64,000 nucleotides of DNA from the NCBI RefSeq assembly GCF_000970455.1, contig NZ_LAJG01000005.1:248001-312000 (forward strand). Reading direction: 5' to 3'. Position numbers and translations under genes: made by a program. The DNA is from Devosia soli. Its GTDB lineage: Bacteria; Pseudomonadota; Alphaproteobacteria; Rhizobiales; Devosiaceae. The notes under the pieces were generated by a model. The model saw nothing but the letters and a program-made list of their open reading frames with translations, was not told the DNA's origin and ran no database searches. Every line of letters begins with the position of its first letter. Position 1 is the first letter of the stretch. This document shows, piece after piece, positions 8,725 to 16,532 of this stretch.

Positions 8725-9078
8725 CTATTGTTCCCATTTGGGTAACGCTGAGAACTCGTCGGCACTCAGGGCGGTGGTGATCCGGTTGTTGATGAGTTCG
8801 GTATTGGCGAGGTCAAGGATGACGATGCCGGCCGAGGTCTCGATGGCGAGGGCAGTCGGCGTATCCTGATCGTCTCCCAACACGCGGTTAACCGAGCCGA
8901 GCTCCTGTCCGTCGACGTCGTAGATGGTTTTGCCGACGGTCTGCTCGACGGTGAGGCCAAGAACACCCAGGGAGGCGTTAGCGTCGGTGAGTATGACGGT
9001 ATCGGCACCGAACTCCTGTGCGGCGGCAGGGGTCGTGGCAACGAGCACGGCCAGAAGAACGGCAAGGGACTTGTGCAT
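8725..9078 (-). CDS. Small exported protein, PRC-barrel-like
   Basis: Protein of 117 residues. MHKSLAVLLAVLVATTPAAAQ is a Sec signal with an AAAQ-type cleavage. The mature part contains GKTIYDVDGQELGSVNRVLGDDQD, the pattern of PRC-barrel proteins, followed by a short beta-rich tail. It should lie in the periplasm, and its role is unknown. The ATG at 9078 has CGGAG seven bases upstream. A longer in-frame start at 9201 only adds residues that precede the signal peptide. A GGAAC-N17-GGTT element upstream suggests general-stress control. Confidence 0.7.
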   Translation of the reverse strand: MHKSLAVLLAVLVATTPAAAQEFGADTVILTDANASLGVLGLTVEQTVGKTIYDVDGQELGSVNRVLGDDQDTPTALAIETSAGIVILDLANTELINNRITTALSADEFSALPKWEQ

Positions 9079-9101
9079 GGTTAACTCCGTCATTGCCCCG
9101 T

Positions 9102-9127
9102 AACCGCGCGGAGGCGCTGGTGGTTCC
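9102..9127 (-). promoter_or_regulatory. Candidate EcfG-type stress promoter for the PRC-like gene
   Basis: On the minus strand GGAAC (9127-9123) is followed after 17 bases by GGTT (9105-9102). This is one mismatch from the alphaproteobacterial general-stress consensus GGAAC-N16/17-CGTT. It ends 23 bases before the ATG at 9078. It is weak alone, but similar matches occur ahead of three nearby genes. Confidence 0.35.
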
Positions 9128-9263
9128 GAAAGGGCGGCGAAGTGTGTTGCTCCGATCGGGGCGGATTGCTTCAAGGTCTGGCCCGCTGCGAACAACTCCA
9201 TAGCGTGGGGCGGGAGCAGCGGGCCTTAATCGAGATGGCGCAGCGCCATCGCTTCGAAATTGG

Positions 9264-11102
9264 CTAGATCTCGATGGTCCAGAGGACCGACCAAGGGCCG
9301 AGCACGGCCTCTTCGATAAAGCCCTGGAGATAGATGCGCCGGCCGATGATGGCCGGGACATCGGATTGAGTGTCGTCGGAGAGGTTGGCGTAGAGGCGAA
9401 TTTTGGAGCCATCGCCCATGCGCCAGGAGACCAGCACCGCCTTTGGGCCGAGCGCTTCATATTCGGATGCGAAACCCTCCTGGCCGACCAGACGCGGAAT
9501 GATCTCCATCTTTCGAACGTCGATCAGCGAACGATAATGCAGCAGCCAATCGGCGTGCGGCTGGGCGCGGAGGTTTTTCCAATCGAGCTTGGCGGACTGG
9601 AACGTCTCCAGGCTTGTCGGATCCACCGCCTCTTCGACATTGGGCTTGCTCGGATCGTCGTGTTCAGGAGTCGACTTCAGTTCTTCCTGACGACCTTTGC
9701 GAACGATGTCGCGCAGCTCGGCCGGAACATCGGAGAAGAACGGGAAAGGCCGCTCTGTTGCCCATTCCTCGCCCATAAAGAGCATGGGGATCTGCGGCAG
9801 AAGAAGATAGACCGCCGTCAGCGCTTTGACCGCGTCAATATGGGCTAGCTGGTTGATGCGATCGCCGCGGACACGATTGCCCACCTGATCGTGGTCCTGC
9901 ATGTAGGCGACAAAGGATGTGGCGGGGAGGCCGCTGCTCGGTTCGCCGCGCTTGACGCCTTCGTGGATCTTGAGTTCGCCCTGATAGGCAAAGCCTTCTG
10001 CGAGGGCGCGCCCGAGCTTATCGCAGCGTTCCTCGAGATTATCGAAATCGGCGTAATAGCCGGTGTTCTCGCCGGTGGCGGCCGAATGGAGGAGGTGGTG
10101 AACGTCGTCATTCCACTGAGCTGTGAAATGAACCGGCTCCGACCCGCTGTTGCGCCGCAGCCAGCGCTCCTGGTTTTCGGAGTTTTCAATGATGAGGTGG
10201 GTATAGCGGTGCGGCCGGGCCGAGCGCAGCCGAGCGGCAAGAAGCTCCAGAATATGGGTCGAGCTATCGTCGGTTATGGCATGGACCGCGTCGAAGCGCA
10301 GGCCATCGAGATTGAATTCGCTGGTCCAATAAAGCGCGCTTTCGACGACGAGCTCGCGGATGACCTTGGAGTCCTTGCCGTCGAAATTGATGGCCTCGCC
10401 CCATGGGCTCTCGTGCGCCTTGGTGAAGATGGGTGCAATCGGGACGAGATAATTGCCCTGCGAGCCAAGGTGATTGTAGACGACATCGAGAAAGACCATC
10501 AGCGAGCGCGCGTGAGCGGCATTGATGAAGGCCTTGAGGTCCCCGGGGCGGCCATAGCTGGAATCGGGGGCGAACCACATCGCGCCGTCATAACCCCAAT
10601 TGAATTTGCCGTAGAATTCGGCAATCGGCATGATCTGGATGGCCGTCACGCCGAGTTTGACGAGATGGTCGAGCTTGCCGATAGCGGCCGAAAACGTGCC
10701 TTCATCGGTAAAGGTGCCGATATGCAGCTCGTAGATGATGGCCTCTTCCCAAGGGCGGCCGATCCACTCGACGTCAGTCCAGGCAAACGAGCGCGGGTCG
10801 ATGACTTCGCTATAGCCATGGATGTCGTCGGGCTGAAAGCGGGACGTGGGGTCTGGAATTTCGGAGCCATCGGGCAAGACGTATTTGTAGAGCGTACCCG
10901 CGCCGACATCTTCGACGACGGCACGATGCCAGCCGTCGTCGCGAGGGTTGAGATCGACCAGCGTGCGCTTGCCTTTGAACTTGAGTTTCACCGAGGACAC
11001 TTTTGGCGCCCAGATGCGGAAGCGGGTGCCGTCGTCGCGCACTTCGGCGCCGAAGCGCATCTTGTGGCTGCGGGGAATAGAGGTTGGTTTCGGCCGTCTC
11101 AT
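9264..11102 (-). CDS. treZ: Malto-oligosyltrehalose trehalohydrolase
   Basis: Cytoplasmic GH13 enzyme of 612 residues that releases trehalose from maltooligosyl-trehalose. An N-terminal CBM48-like domain (RFGAEVRDDGTRFRIWAPKV) precedes the barrel. Catalytic signatures are DGLRFDAVHAI (nucleophile Asp), the Glu of LIIENSENQ, and the Asp of YMQDHDQVGNRV. The ATG at 11102 follows AAAAGG; an in-frame TTG at 11117 is less likely. It follows the DUF6766 gene with only 11 bases between them. Its usual partner treY is not in this window. Trehalose synthesis fits the stress context. Confidence 0.92.
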   Translation of the reverse strand: MRRPKPTSIPRSHKMRFGAEVRDDGTRFRIWAPKVSSVKLKFKGKRTLVDLNPRDDGWHRAVVEDVGAGTLYKYVLPDGSEIPDPTSRFQPDDIHGYSEVIDPRSFAWTDVEWIGRPWEEAIIYELHIGTFTDEGTFSAAIGKLDHLVKLGVTAIQIMPIAEFYGKFNWGYDGAMWFAPDSSYGRPGDLKAFINAAHARSLMVFLDVVYNHLGSQGNYLVPIAPIFTKAHESPWGEAINFDGKDSKVIRELVVESALYWTSEFNLDGLRFDAVHAITDDSSTHILELLAARLRSARPHRYTHLIIENSENQERWLRRNSGSEPVHFTAQWNDDVHHLLHSAATGENTGYYADFDNLEERCDKLGRALAEGFAYQGELKIHEGVKRGEPSSGLPATSFVAYMQDHDQVGNRVRGDRINQLAHIDAVKALTAVYLLLPQIPMLFMGEEWATERPFPFFSDVPAELRDIVRKGRQEELKSTPEHDDPSKPNVEEAVDPTSLETFQSAKLDWKNLRAQPHADWLLHYRSLIDVRKMEIIPRLVGQEGFASEYEALGPKAVLVSWRMGDGSKIRLYANLSDDTQSDVPAIIGRRIYLQGFIEEAVLGPWSVLWTIEI

Positions 11103-11113
11103 CGAGTGCCTTT

Positions 11114-11785
11114 TCAATGACCTGTTTTGGAATGGGGATCGGCTACGGGCTTGGACTCGGGAGAACCACGATGCCGGAGCATGATCGAAAGGACGACCAG
11201 GACGGCCGTCGATAGAAATTCGGATTGCCAGTTTTGAAAGGATTCAAACCAGAGCTGGGCATCGGCGAGATAATGCAGCAGCGTTTGCTGCGGCAGACCG
11301 TGCATCCCCGCCTCCTCGTTGGCCGAGGCGGCGCTGCCGAGCCAATGGAGAATGAAGGACGCGAGGAAGAGCGCAAGAAGCGCCAGGCCCAGGGAGTATG
11401 AGTAAATAAAGGACCAAAGACCCCCTGCCCTTACGGGCCATGGCGTCTTTTGGTCGTGACGCTTTTTGGCAGGGTCTTCGTCTTCGGGATTGTTGCCATC
11501 GGGATCCTTGGATTCGGCGGAGCCGCGCTGAAAGAGGAAGGCCGTCATGATCACATAGGCCGACATCTGGAGAAATTCGCTCTCCCAGTTTTCAAACAAG
11601 GCTGACTGGAAGGACGAACTCAAAAAGTATGCGAGAAGCGACAGGGTGGGCCTATCATGGGCAAGAAGATCCTGGTTCTCGGAAATCCATCCAGCCCAGA
11701 CCATGCCGCCCAGGCACAAGAGGAAGACACCGACCAGAGCAATGGTGAGACCGTTATCACGCAAGAACCGCGTGGCTTTCGACAT
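11114..11785 (-). CDS. DUF6766-family membrane protein with internal duplication
   Basis: Protein of 223 residues with about four transmembrane segments (near 10-32, 70-85, 125-147 and 185-205). Two similar halves are evident: NWESEFLQMSAYVIMTAFL with QRGSAESKDPD, and NWQSEFLSTAVLVVLSIML with HRGSPESKP. The loop between them is charged and Asp/Lys-rich. This matches the pattern I remember for DUF6766 proteins of rhizobia, whose function is unknown. The ATG at 11785 has GGGAGG six bases upstream. It is first in an operon with treZ. Confidence 0.8.
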   Translation of the reverse strand: MSKATRFLRDNGLTIALVGVFLLCLGGMVWAGWISENQDLLAHDRPTLSLLAYFLSSSFQSALFENWESEFLQMSAYVIMTAFLFQRGSAESKDPDGNNPEDEDPAKKRHDQKTPWPVRAGGLWSFIYSYSLGLALLALFLASFILHWLGSAASANEEAGMHGLPQQTLLHYLADAQLWFESFQNWQSEFLSTAVLVVLSIMLRHRGSPESKPVADPHSKTGH

Positions 11786-11813
11786 CAAAACCTCCCAAGC
11801 ACCGCATGGCTGC

Positions 11814-11838
11814 AATGGACGGATTGGGTAAGCGTTCC
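11814..11838 (-). promoter_or_regulatory. Candidate EcfG-type stress promoter for DUF6766-treZ
   Basis: Minus-strand GGAAC (11838-11834) is followed after 16 bases by CATT (11817-11814). The -35 is perfect and the -10 has one mismatch to CGTT. It lies 28 bases ahead of the ATG at 11785. It would place trehalose synthesis under the general stress response. No expression evidence is available. Confidence 0.4.
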
Positions 11839-11999
11839 CGCACAATGATGCATGATTTTCGTGCTGATCCAGGGCGGGGTGAAGGCCGTATTTAGCTGCT
11901 TGGGTCCAGGGATTTGGGGGGCGGAATCTGCGGCCTGGACCTGCTGACAACCTGGCAGACACAGACGGATCATTCTGCCAGGCGCCGAGTTAATCCGGC

Positions 12000-12779
12000 A
12001 TGCGTATCGCAAGCTACAATATCAATGGGATCAACGGGCGGTTGGGCATCTTGATCGACTGGCTCGATGAGACGCAGCCGGACGCTGTCTGCCTGCAGGA
12101 ACTCAAGTGCGACGACGGCAAATTTCCGGCATCGGCGCTGGAAAAGGCCGGATATGCAGCGATCTGGCAGGGGCAGAAAAGCTGGAACGGCGTCGCGATC
12201 CTGAGCCGCGGGCGCGAGCCGGTCGAAACGCAGCGCGGACTGGCAGGTGAGGCGGAAGACGGGCAATCGCGCTATATCGAGGCGGCGGTCAATGGCGTTC
12301 TGATTGGCTGCCTTTATCTGCCCAATGGCAATCCGGCGCCTGGGCCGAAGTTCGATTACAAATTGCGCTGGTTCGAGCGGCTGCGCGAGCGGGGCAAGGC
12401 GCTGCTAGCGAGCGAGGCGCCAGTGGCGCTGGTTGGCGACTTCAACGTGATGCCGACGGAGCGAGACGTCTATGCCCCGGACCGGTGGCGGGACGATGCC
12501 CTGTTCCGGCCTGAGGTGCGCAAGGCCTTTGGGGAGATGATCAAGGATGGATGGACCGACGCGGTGCGGAACCTGCATCCGGACGAGAATATCTATACCT
12601 TCTGGAAATATTGGCGGCAGAGTTTCGAACGGGACGCCGGTTTGAGGATCGACCATTTTCTCTTGAGCCCGACCTTGCTGCCGCGGCTGACCGAAAGTGG
12701 CGTCGACCGCCACATCCGGGCCCTAGAGGGTACGAGCGACCATGCGCCCGTTTGGATCGAGATCGCCGACGCCGGCTAA
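12000..12779 (+). CDS. xthA: Exodeoxyribonuclease III
   Basis: Apurinic/apyrimidinic endonuclease and 3'-5' exonuclease of 259 residues, full length for the family. Motifs in order: SYNINGING, the metal-binding Glu of VCLQELKCDD, GDFNVMPTERDVY (Asp and Asn), and the catalytic SDHAPVW near the C-terminus. It acts in base excision repair. The stop overlaps by 4 bp the stop of a small gene on the other strand. Confidence 0.95.
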   Translation: MRIASYNINGINGRLGILIDWLDETQPDAVCLQELKCDDGKFPASALEKAGYAAIWQGQKSWNGVAILSRGREPVETQRGLAGEAEDGQSRYIEAAVNGVLIGCLYLPNGNPAPGPKFDYKLRWFERLRERGKALLASEAPVALVGDFNVMPTERDVYAPDRWRDDALFRPEVRKAFGEMIKDGWTDAVRNLHPDENIYTFWKYWRQSFERDAGLRIDHFLLSPTLLPRLTESGVDRHIRALEGTSDHAPVWIEIADAG

Positions 12780-13015
12780 TGCCAGCGGGTGGCGTCGCGC
12801 GGCTGACGGCGCTCCATCTCGCGATCGTAAATCTCGACGGCGAGCGGGGTTTCCAAAATTGCCCTCAAGCGTACGAAGAGTTCCCGTTCGGCTTCATCGA
12901 AGGCTTCGTGGTCGTATAGGGCATCCATCAATAGAACCACGATATCATCGGCAGTAACGGGAAGCCGGCCCAATCTATGCGATATCGGGACCATGTCATT
13001 GGTGAGCTGCGGCAT
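12776..13015 (-). CDS. Small uncharacterised protein, 79 residues
   Basis: Acidic soluble protein with a helical centre (DDIVVLLMDALYDHEAFDEA, then ERELFVRLRAI) and an Arg-rich end. No family was recognised. The case for a real gene is a good CGGAG ribosome site seven bases before the ATG at 13015, a sensible amino-acid mix, and an EcfG-like promoter match upstream. It converges on xthA with a 4-bp overlap. Confidence 0.6.
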   Translation of the reverse strand: MPQLTNDMVPISHRLGRLPVTADDIVVLLMDALYDHEAFDEAERELFVRLRAILETPLAVEIYDREMERRQPRDATRWH

Positions 13016-13042
13016 GAGTTTCTCCGGTTATTCGGCAGGACG

Positions 13043-13067
13043 AACGCACAACAGGCGGCGGGGCTCC
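13043..13067 (-). promoter_or_regulatory. Candidate EcfG-type promoter for the 79-residue gene
   Basis: Minus-strand GGAGC (13067-13063), 16 bases, then CGTT (13046-13043). The -10 is perfect and the -35 has one mismatch to GGAAC. It lies 27 bases before the ATG at 13015. A second match facing the other way lies at 13098-13122. Confidence 0.35.
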
Positions 13068-13097
13068 CGCATCGTCTGAAAACGTGAGATCACAAAA

Positions 13098-13122
13098 TGA
13101 ACTCACGGAGTCGACGCGCGTT
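13098..13122 (+). promoter_or_regulatory. Candidate EcfG-type promoter for the DUF3606 gene
   Basis: TGAAC (13098-13102), 16 bases, then CGTT (13119-13122), one mismatch from GGAAC-N16-CGTT. It lies about 31 bases ahead of the ATG at 13154, whose ribosome site is AGGAGGG. Confidence 0.4.
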
Positions 13123-13153
13123 TGCCCCTTACCGGAAACTATAGGAGGGCCCG

Positions 13154-13336
13154 ATGGCCAATACTGAGCACAGCACCCGCGGCCGCAATCAGGATCGTGC
13201 ACGCGTCGCCGGCGGACAGGACCATGAAGTCAAGTATGAGGCCGGCAAGACCGGCAAAAGCAAGGACGCGGTGAAAGCCGCCATAGACGATGTCGGCAAC
13301 TCCCGCGACAAGGTCGAAAAGAAGCTCAAGCACTAG
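13154..13336 (+). CDS. DUF3606-like small protein
   Basis: Protein of 60 residues, highly charged. The core DRARVAGGQDHEVKYEAGKT, then SKDAVKAAIDDVGNSRDKVEKKL, matches the DUF3606 layout (D-R-x-R-V, then E-V-x-Y, then a helix ending in V-E-x-x-L). Members are small soluble proteins of unknown function, common in rhizobia and often stress-induced. AGGAGGG lies about five bases before the ATG. Confidence 0.78.
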   Translation: MANTEHSTRGRNQDRARVAGGQDHEVKYEAGKTGKSKDAVKAAIDDVGNSRDKVEKKLKH

Positions 13337-13420
13337 CAGCCATGCTTCCGCGGCCACTTGTGTTTGGCCACGGATCATTCAGCATGCCTGATGCGTTATG
13401 ACGCCAAAGGAGCGTTGGGC

Positions 13421-13630
13421 ATGTACGAAAATACTGAAAAGTTCGTCGATCTGGACTTCGAGCAAAATGTCCGGAAGGCCGCCTATCATCTTTGGGAAGA
13501 TGACGGGCGGCCTTTTGGCGAAGAGACCAAGTATTGGTTCAAGGCGCTGGAACAACTGCTTGCGCTTCGCGGCGCAAACGGCGAAACCACGAACGGTTCG
13601 GCTGCGGACAAGAGCAAGCCGGCTGCTTGA
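13421..13630 (+). CDS. DUF2934-family small protein
   Basis: Protein of 69 residues with the family core VRKAAYHLWEDDGRPFGEET, then KYWFKALEQLLALR, and a polar tail. The ATG at 13421 has AAAGGAG upstream. A longer in-frame start at 13358 would add 21 residues unlike the family. It lies 84 bases after the DUF3606 gene, and both families recur in stress-related gene groups of rhizobia. Function unknown. Confidence 0.75.
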   Translation: MYENTEKFVDLDFEQNVRKAAYHLWEDDGRPFGEETKYWFKALEQLLALRGANGETTNGSAADKSKPAA

Positions 13631-13790
13631 GCGCGCGATAAGTTGAACACAGGACAGCTGGAAATGCGCGTTCCTGCGCGCGTTTTCCCGGCGGGTCGAA
13701 TGCGCGCCCTCGGCATCCTTATGCCGACGACATGCTGGGCAAGCGTAACGTTTATTGTGATATAGGCGTGCTTTCTGAAAGGCATGCTGC

Positions 13791-14942
13791 ATGTCCCTCC
13801 CACAAACCATCGACGATTTCGTCGCGCTTCGACATCGCCTCCATGCTGCTCCGGAACTTGGGCAGCAGGAGGCGATGACGAGTGCGCTCGTGGCGGAGTT
13901 GCTTTCAGCCTGGGGCTATGAGGTGGCGACGGGACTTGGCGTGACGGGCGTGGTGGGGACCTTGCGCAACGGGCCGGGCGAGAAAGCCATCGGGTTACGC
14001 GCCGATATGGATGCGCTGCCGATCGCCGAGGCGACGGGCGCCGATTATGCAAGCAAAAATCCGGGCGTGATGCATGCCTGCGGGCATGATGGACATACGA
14101 CGATCCTCCTTCGGGCGGCCAAGGCGCTGGCGGAGCGGCGGAATTTTTCGGGTACGGTACGCGTGATCTTTCAGCCGGCCGAGGAAACGGGCGGCGCGGT
14201 GCAGATGATCGAGGACGGGCTTTTCGATCGCTTTCCGGTCGACGCGATCTTCGGGCTGCACAATTGGCCGGGAGTGCCGGCGGGCGAATTGCGCTTTATT
14301 TCGGGTCCGGCAATGGCTTCGGTGGATCTGGTCATCATCACCATCAAGGGCAAGGGTGGGCACGGCGCCCTGCCCCATGAGGCGGTCGACCCGATCCTCG
14401 CGGCCTCTTCACTGGTGATGGCGCTGCAATCGATCGTTTCACGCAATATCGACCCGCTCGAGACGGCGGTCATCACCGTGGGCATGATCCATGGCGGGAC
14501 AATGCCCAATGTCATTCCCGACAGCGTCGAGCTGCAGATTACGACGCGGGCCTTCAGCGATGCGGTCCGCGATCGGGTGCGGGAACGGATCAAGGTGTTG
14601 GCGGAGGGGCAGGCGGCAAGCTATGGCGCCATGGCCGAGGTGTTTCATCCACCTGGATTTCCAGCCCTCCATAACGATGCGGAAGAGACCGAATTTGCCC
14701 GGCAGGTGGCGGTGCGGCATTTCGGAGAAGACAAGGTCGGCACGCTCAAGCCATTGCTGGTGAGCGAGGATTTTGCCTTCATGCTCGAAAAGCAGAGGGG
14801 CAGTTATCTCTTTGTCGGCAACGGGCCCAGCGCGGACCTGCATAGCCCGCGCTACGATTTCAACGATGCCATCATCGAACCGGCGGCGCGCTATTGGGTG
14901 GCGCTCGCCGAAGAATTTCTGAGCGCCAACCGGCCGGGCTAG
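13791..14942 (+). CDS. M20 amidohydrolase (hippurate / IAA-amino-acid hydrolase-like)
   Basis: Zinc- or manganese-dependent amidohydrolase of 383 residues that cleaves N-acyl amino acids. Metal ligands and base are seen in HACGHDGHTTILL (about 99-111) and FQPAEETGGAVQMI (about 125-138), with the dimerisation insert from about 180 to 290. GAAAGG precedes the start ATG. The stop overlaps by 4 bp the stop of the opposite amino-acid ABC operon. The substrate cannot be read from sequence. Confidence 0.88.
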   Translation: MSLPQTIDDFVALRHRLHAAPELGQQEAMTSALVAELLSAWGYEVATGLGVTGVVGTLRNGPGEKAIGLRADMDALPIAEATGADYASKNPGVMHACGHDGHTTILLRAAKALAERRNFSGTVRVIFQPAEETGGAVQMIEDGLFDRFPVDAIFGLHNWPGVPAGELRFISGPAMASVDLVIITIKGKGGHGALPHEAVDPILAASSLVMALQSIVSRNIDPLETAVITVGMIHGGTMPNVIPDSVELQITTRAFSDAVRDRVRERIKVLAEGQAASYGAMAEVFHPPGFPALHNDAEETEFARQVAVRHFGEDKVGTLKPLLVSEDFAFMLEKQRGSYLFVGNGPSADLHSPRYDFNDAIIEPAARYWVALAEEFLSANRPG

Positions 14943-15694
14943 CCGAGTTCGGCGAGACGGCCCGACGCGATGATGCGCTCGAGGAATTTCTGGGTGCGCG
15001 GATTTTCCGGGCGCGAGAAGAGACGCCGCGGCTCGCCCTGCTCGATGATGCGGCCACCATCGAGAAAGCAGACGCGATCGGCCACATCGCGGGCAAAGGC
15101 CATTTCGTGCGTCACGATCACCATGGTCATGCCCTGGGTTTTGAGGTCGCGGATGATCTTGAGCACTTCGCCGATGAGTTCGGGATCGAGCGCGGCAGTG
15201 ACTTCGTCGAGCAGCAGCACTTCGGGGTCGGTCGCGAGCGAACGGATAACGGCCACGCGCTGCTGCTGGCCGCCCGAAAGTTGCTCGGGATAGGCCTTGG
15301 CATATTGGCCGAGGCCGAAGAGATCGAGCAGGCGCCTCGCCGCATCTTCCGCTTCGGCGCGCTGGCGGCCGTGAACGCGGACCGGCGCGAGAGTAATGTT
15401 GTCGAGCACGGTCAGGTGGGGAAAGAGGTTGTAGGCCTGGAAGACGATGCCGATGCGCTTGTAAAGCCCCGTTCGGCCGAAGCTTTCGTCATAGATGTCG
15501 GTGCCGTCGAGCTTGACGGTGCCATCGTCGAATTCGGTGAGGCCATTAATGCAGCGCAGCAACGTCGATTTGCCGGAGCCGGAGGCGCCGATCAGGCAGA
15601 CGACTTCGTGCGTTGCTACCGACAGGTCGATGGCATCCAGCACCAGGCGCTCGCCGTAGAACTTGGTGAGCTTGTCGATCTCGATGCGGTTCAT
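14939..15694 (-). CDS. Polar amino-acid ABC transporter ATPase
   Basis: ATP-binding subunit of 251 residues. Walker A is GASGSGKST (about 35-43), the signature is LSGGQQQR, Walker B is VLLLDEVTAALDPE, and the switch is VTHEM. The signature and the GMTMVIVTHEM context fit the GlnQ/HisP amino-acid class. The ATG at 15694 lies one base after the permease stop. It is third in the order binding protein–permease–ATPase. Confidence 0.93.
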   Translation of the reverse strand: MNRIEIDKLTKFYGERLVLDAIDLSVATHEVVCLIGASGSGKSTLLRCINGLTEFDDGTVKLDGTDIYDESFGRTGLYKRIGIVFQAYNLFPHLTVLDNITLAPVRVHGRQRAEAEDAARRLLDLFGLGQYAKAYPEQLSGGQQQRVAVIRSLATDPEVLLLDEVTAALDPELIGEVLKIIRDLKTQGMTMVIVTHEMAFARDVADRVCFLDGGRIIEQGEPRRLFSRPENPRTQKFLERIIASGRLAELG

Positions 15695-15695
15695 G

Positions 15696-16532
15696 CTAGA
15701 GGGCACTCTGGAGGCGGCGCTGGCGATCGCGGCGGGCGAGATGATCCGTGAGGCGCGCCAAGGGAATGGTGGCCAAGAGGAACAGGATCGCGGCAACGAC
15801 GAGGGAGGAATAGTTGAAAGTGCGGGCGGTATAGATCTGCGCTTCGCGCACCGCGTCGCGGACGCCGAGGACGGAGAGCAGCGCCACGTCCTTTTGGAGG
15901 GCGACGACGAGATTGAGCATGGCCGGAACCACATTGCGGAGCGCTTGCGGCAGGATGGCGTAGCGCAGGGTTTGCCACTGGGTGAGGCCCAGGGCCTTGG
16001 CCGCCATGCCCTGCCCTTCATGCACAGCCTCGATGCCGGAGCGATAGACTTCAGTGGCATAGGCTGAATAGCTGAGGACTAGGGCTACACCGCCCCAGAA
16101 CAGGCCATTGTTGGGAAGGCCCGGCAGGTTGAGCGCGGGAATGCCGAAGCCGAAGAGCAGCACCAGCAGCAGCGCCGGCAGGCCGCGGAAAAGATCGACA
16201 TAGAGAATGGCGAAGATACGCAGCGGCGCGAAGAACGGCCCGCTCATGGCGCGGAAAATGGCGAGCACCAGCGCCCAGATGCCGATGCAGACGAGACTGA
16301 TGACCCAGATCTGCAGGCTGACGAGGAAGCCCCGGGCAACGCTGGGCGCTGCCTCGATCATGGCATCGAGGCTGAAGAACTGGCTCTGAATGCGCGGCCA
16401 TTGTTCGGCAGAGCCGACAAAATAGGCGATGGCGCCGAAGACGATGATGACGCTGACCAAACTAATAAGGACCGGCGTGAGCCGATCCTTGAGTGCGATC
16501 GTCCGGCGTCCCTTGCCGGGTCGTCGTGTCAT
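15696..16532 (-). CDS. Polar amino-acid ABC transporter permease
   Basis: Inner-membrane permease of 278 residues with about five or six helices. It has the HisM/GlnP pattern: YVDLFRGLPALLLVLL, AYATEVYRSGIEAV, and the EAA loop QGMAAKALGLTQWQTLRYAI. A basic N-terminal tail (about 20 residues) precedes the first helix. The ATG at 16532 overlaps the stop of the binding-protein gene by 4 bp (ATGA). Confidence 0.92.
   Translation of the reverse strand: MTRRPGKGRRTIALKDRLTPVLISLVSVIIVFGAIAYFVGSAEQWPRIQSQFFSLDAMIEAAPSVARGFLVSLQIWVISLVCIGIWALVLAIFRAMSGPFFAPLRIFAILYVDLFRGLPALLLVLLFGFGIPALNLPGLPNNGLFWGGVALVLSYSAYATEVYRSGIEAVHEGQGMAAKALGLTQWQTLRYAILPQALRNVVPAMLNLVVALQKDVALLSVLGVRDAVREAQIYTARTFNYSSLVVAAILFLLATIPLARLTDHLARRDRQRRLQSAL

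Noticed and set aside
13673..13694. GCGCG-TTCCT-GCGCG stem followed by CGTTTT after DUF2934
   Set aside because: A possible weak terminator, but alternating GC repeats form such stems easily by chance.
15695..16060. N-terminal extension of the amino-acid ATPase frame
   Set aside because: The first 122 codons of that open frame lie over the permease in another frame. The ATPase proper starts at 15694.
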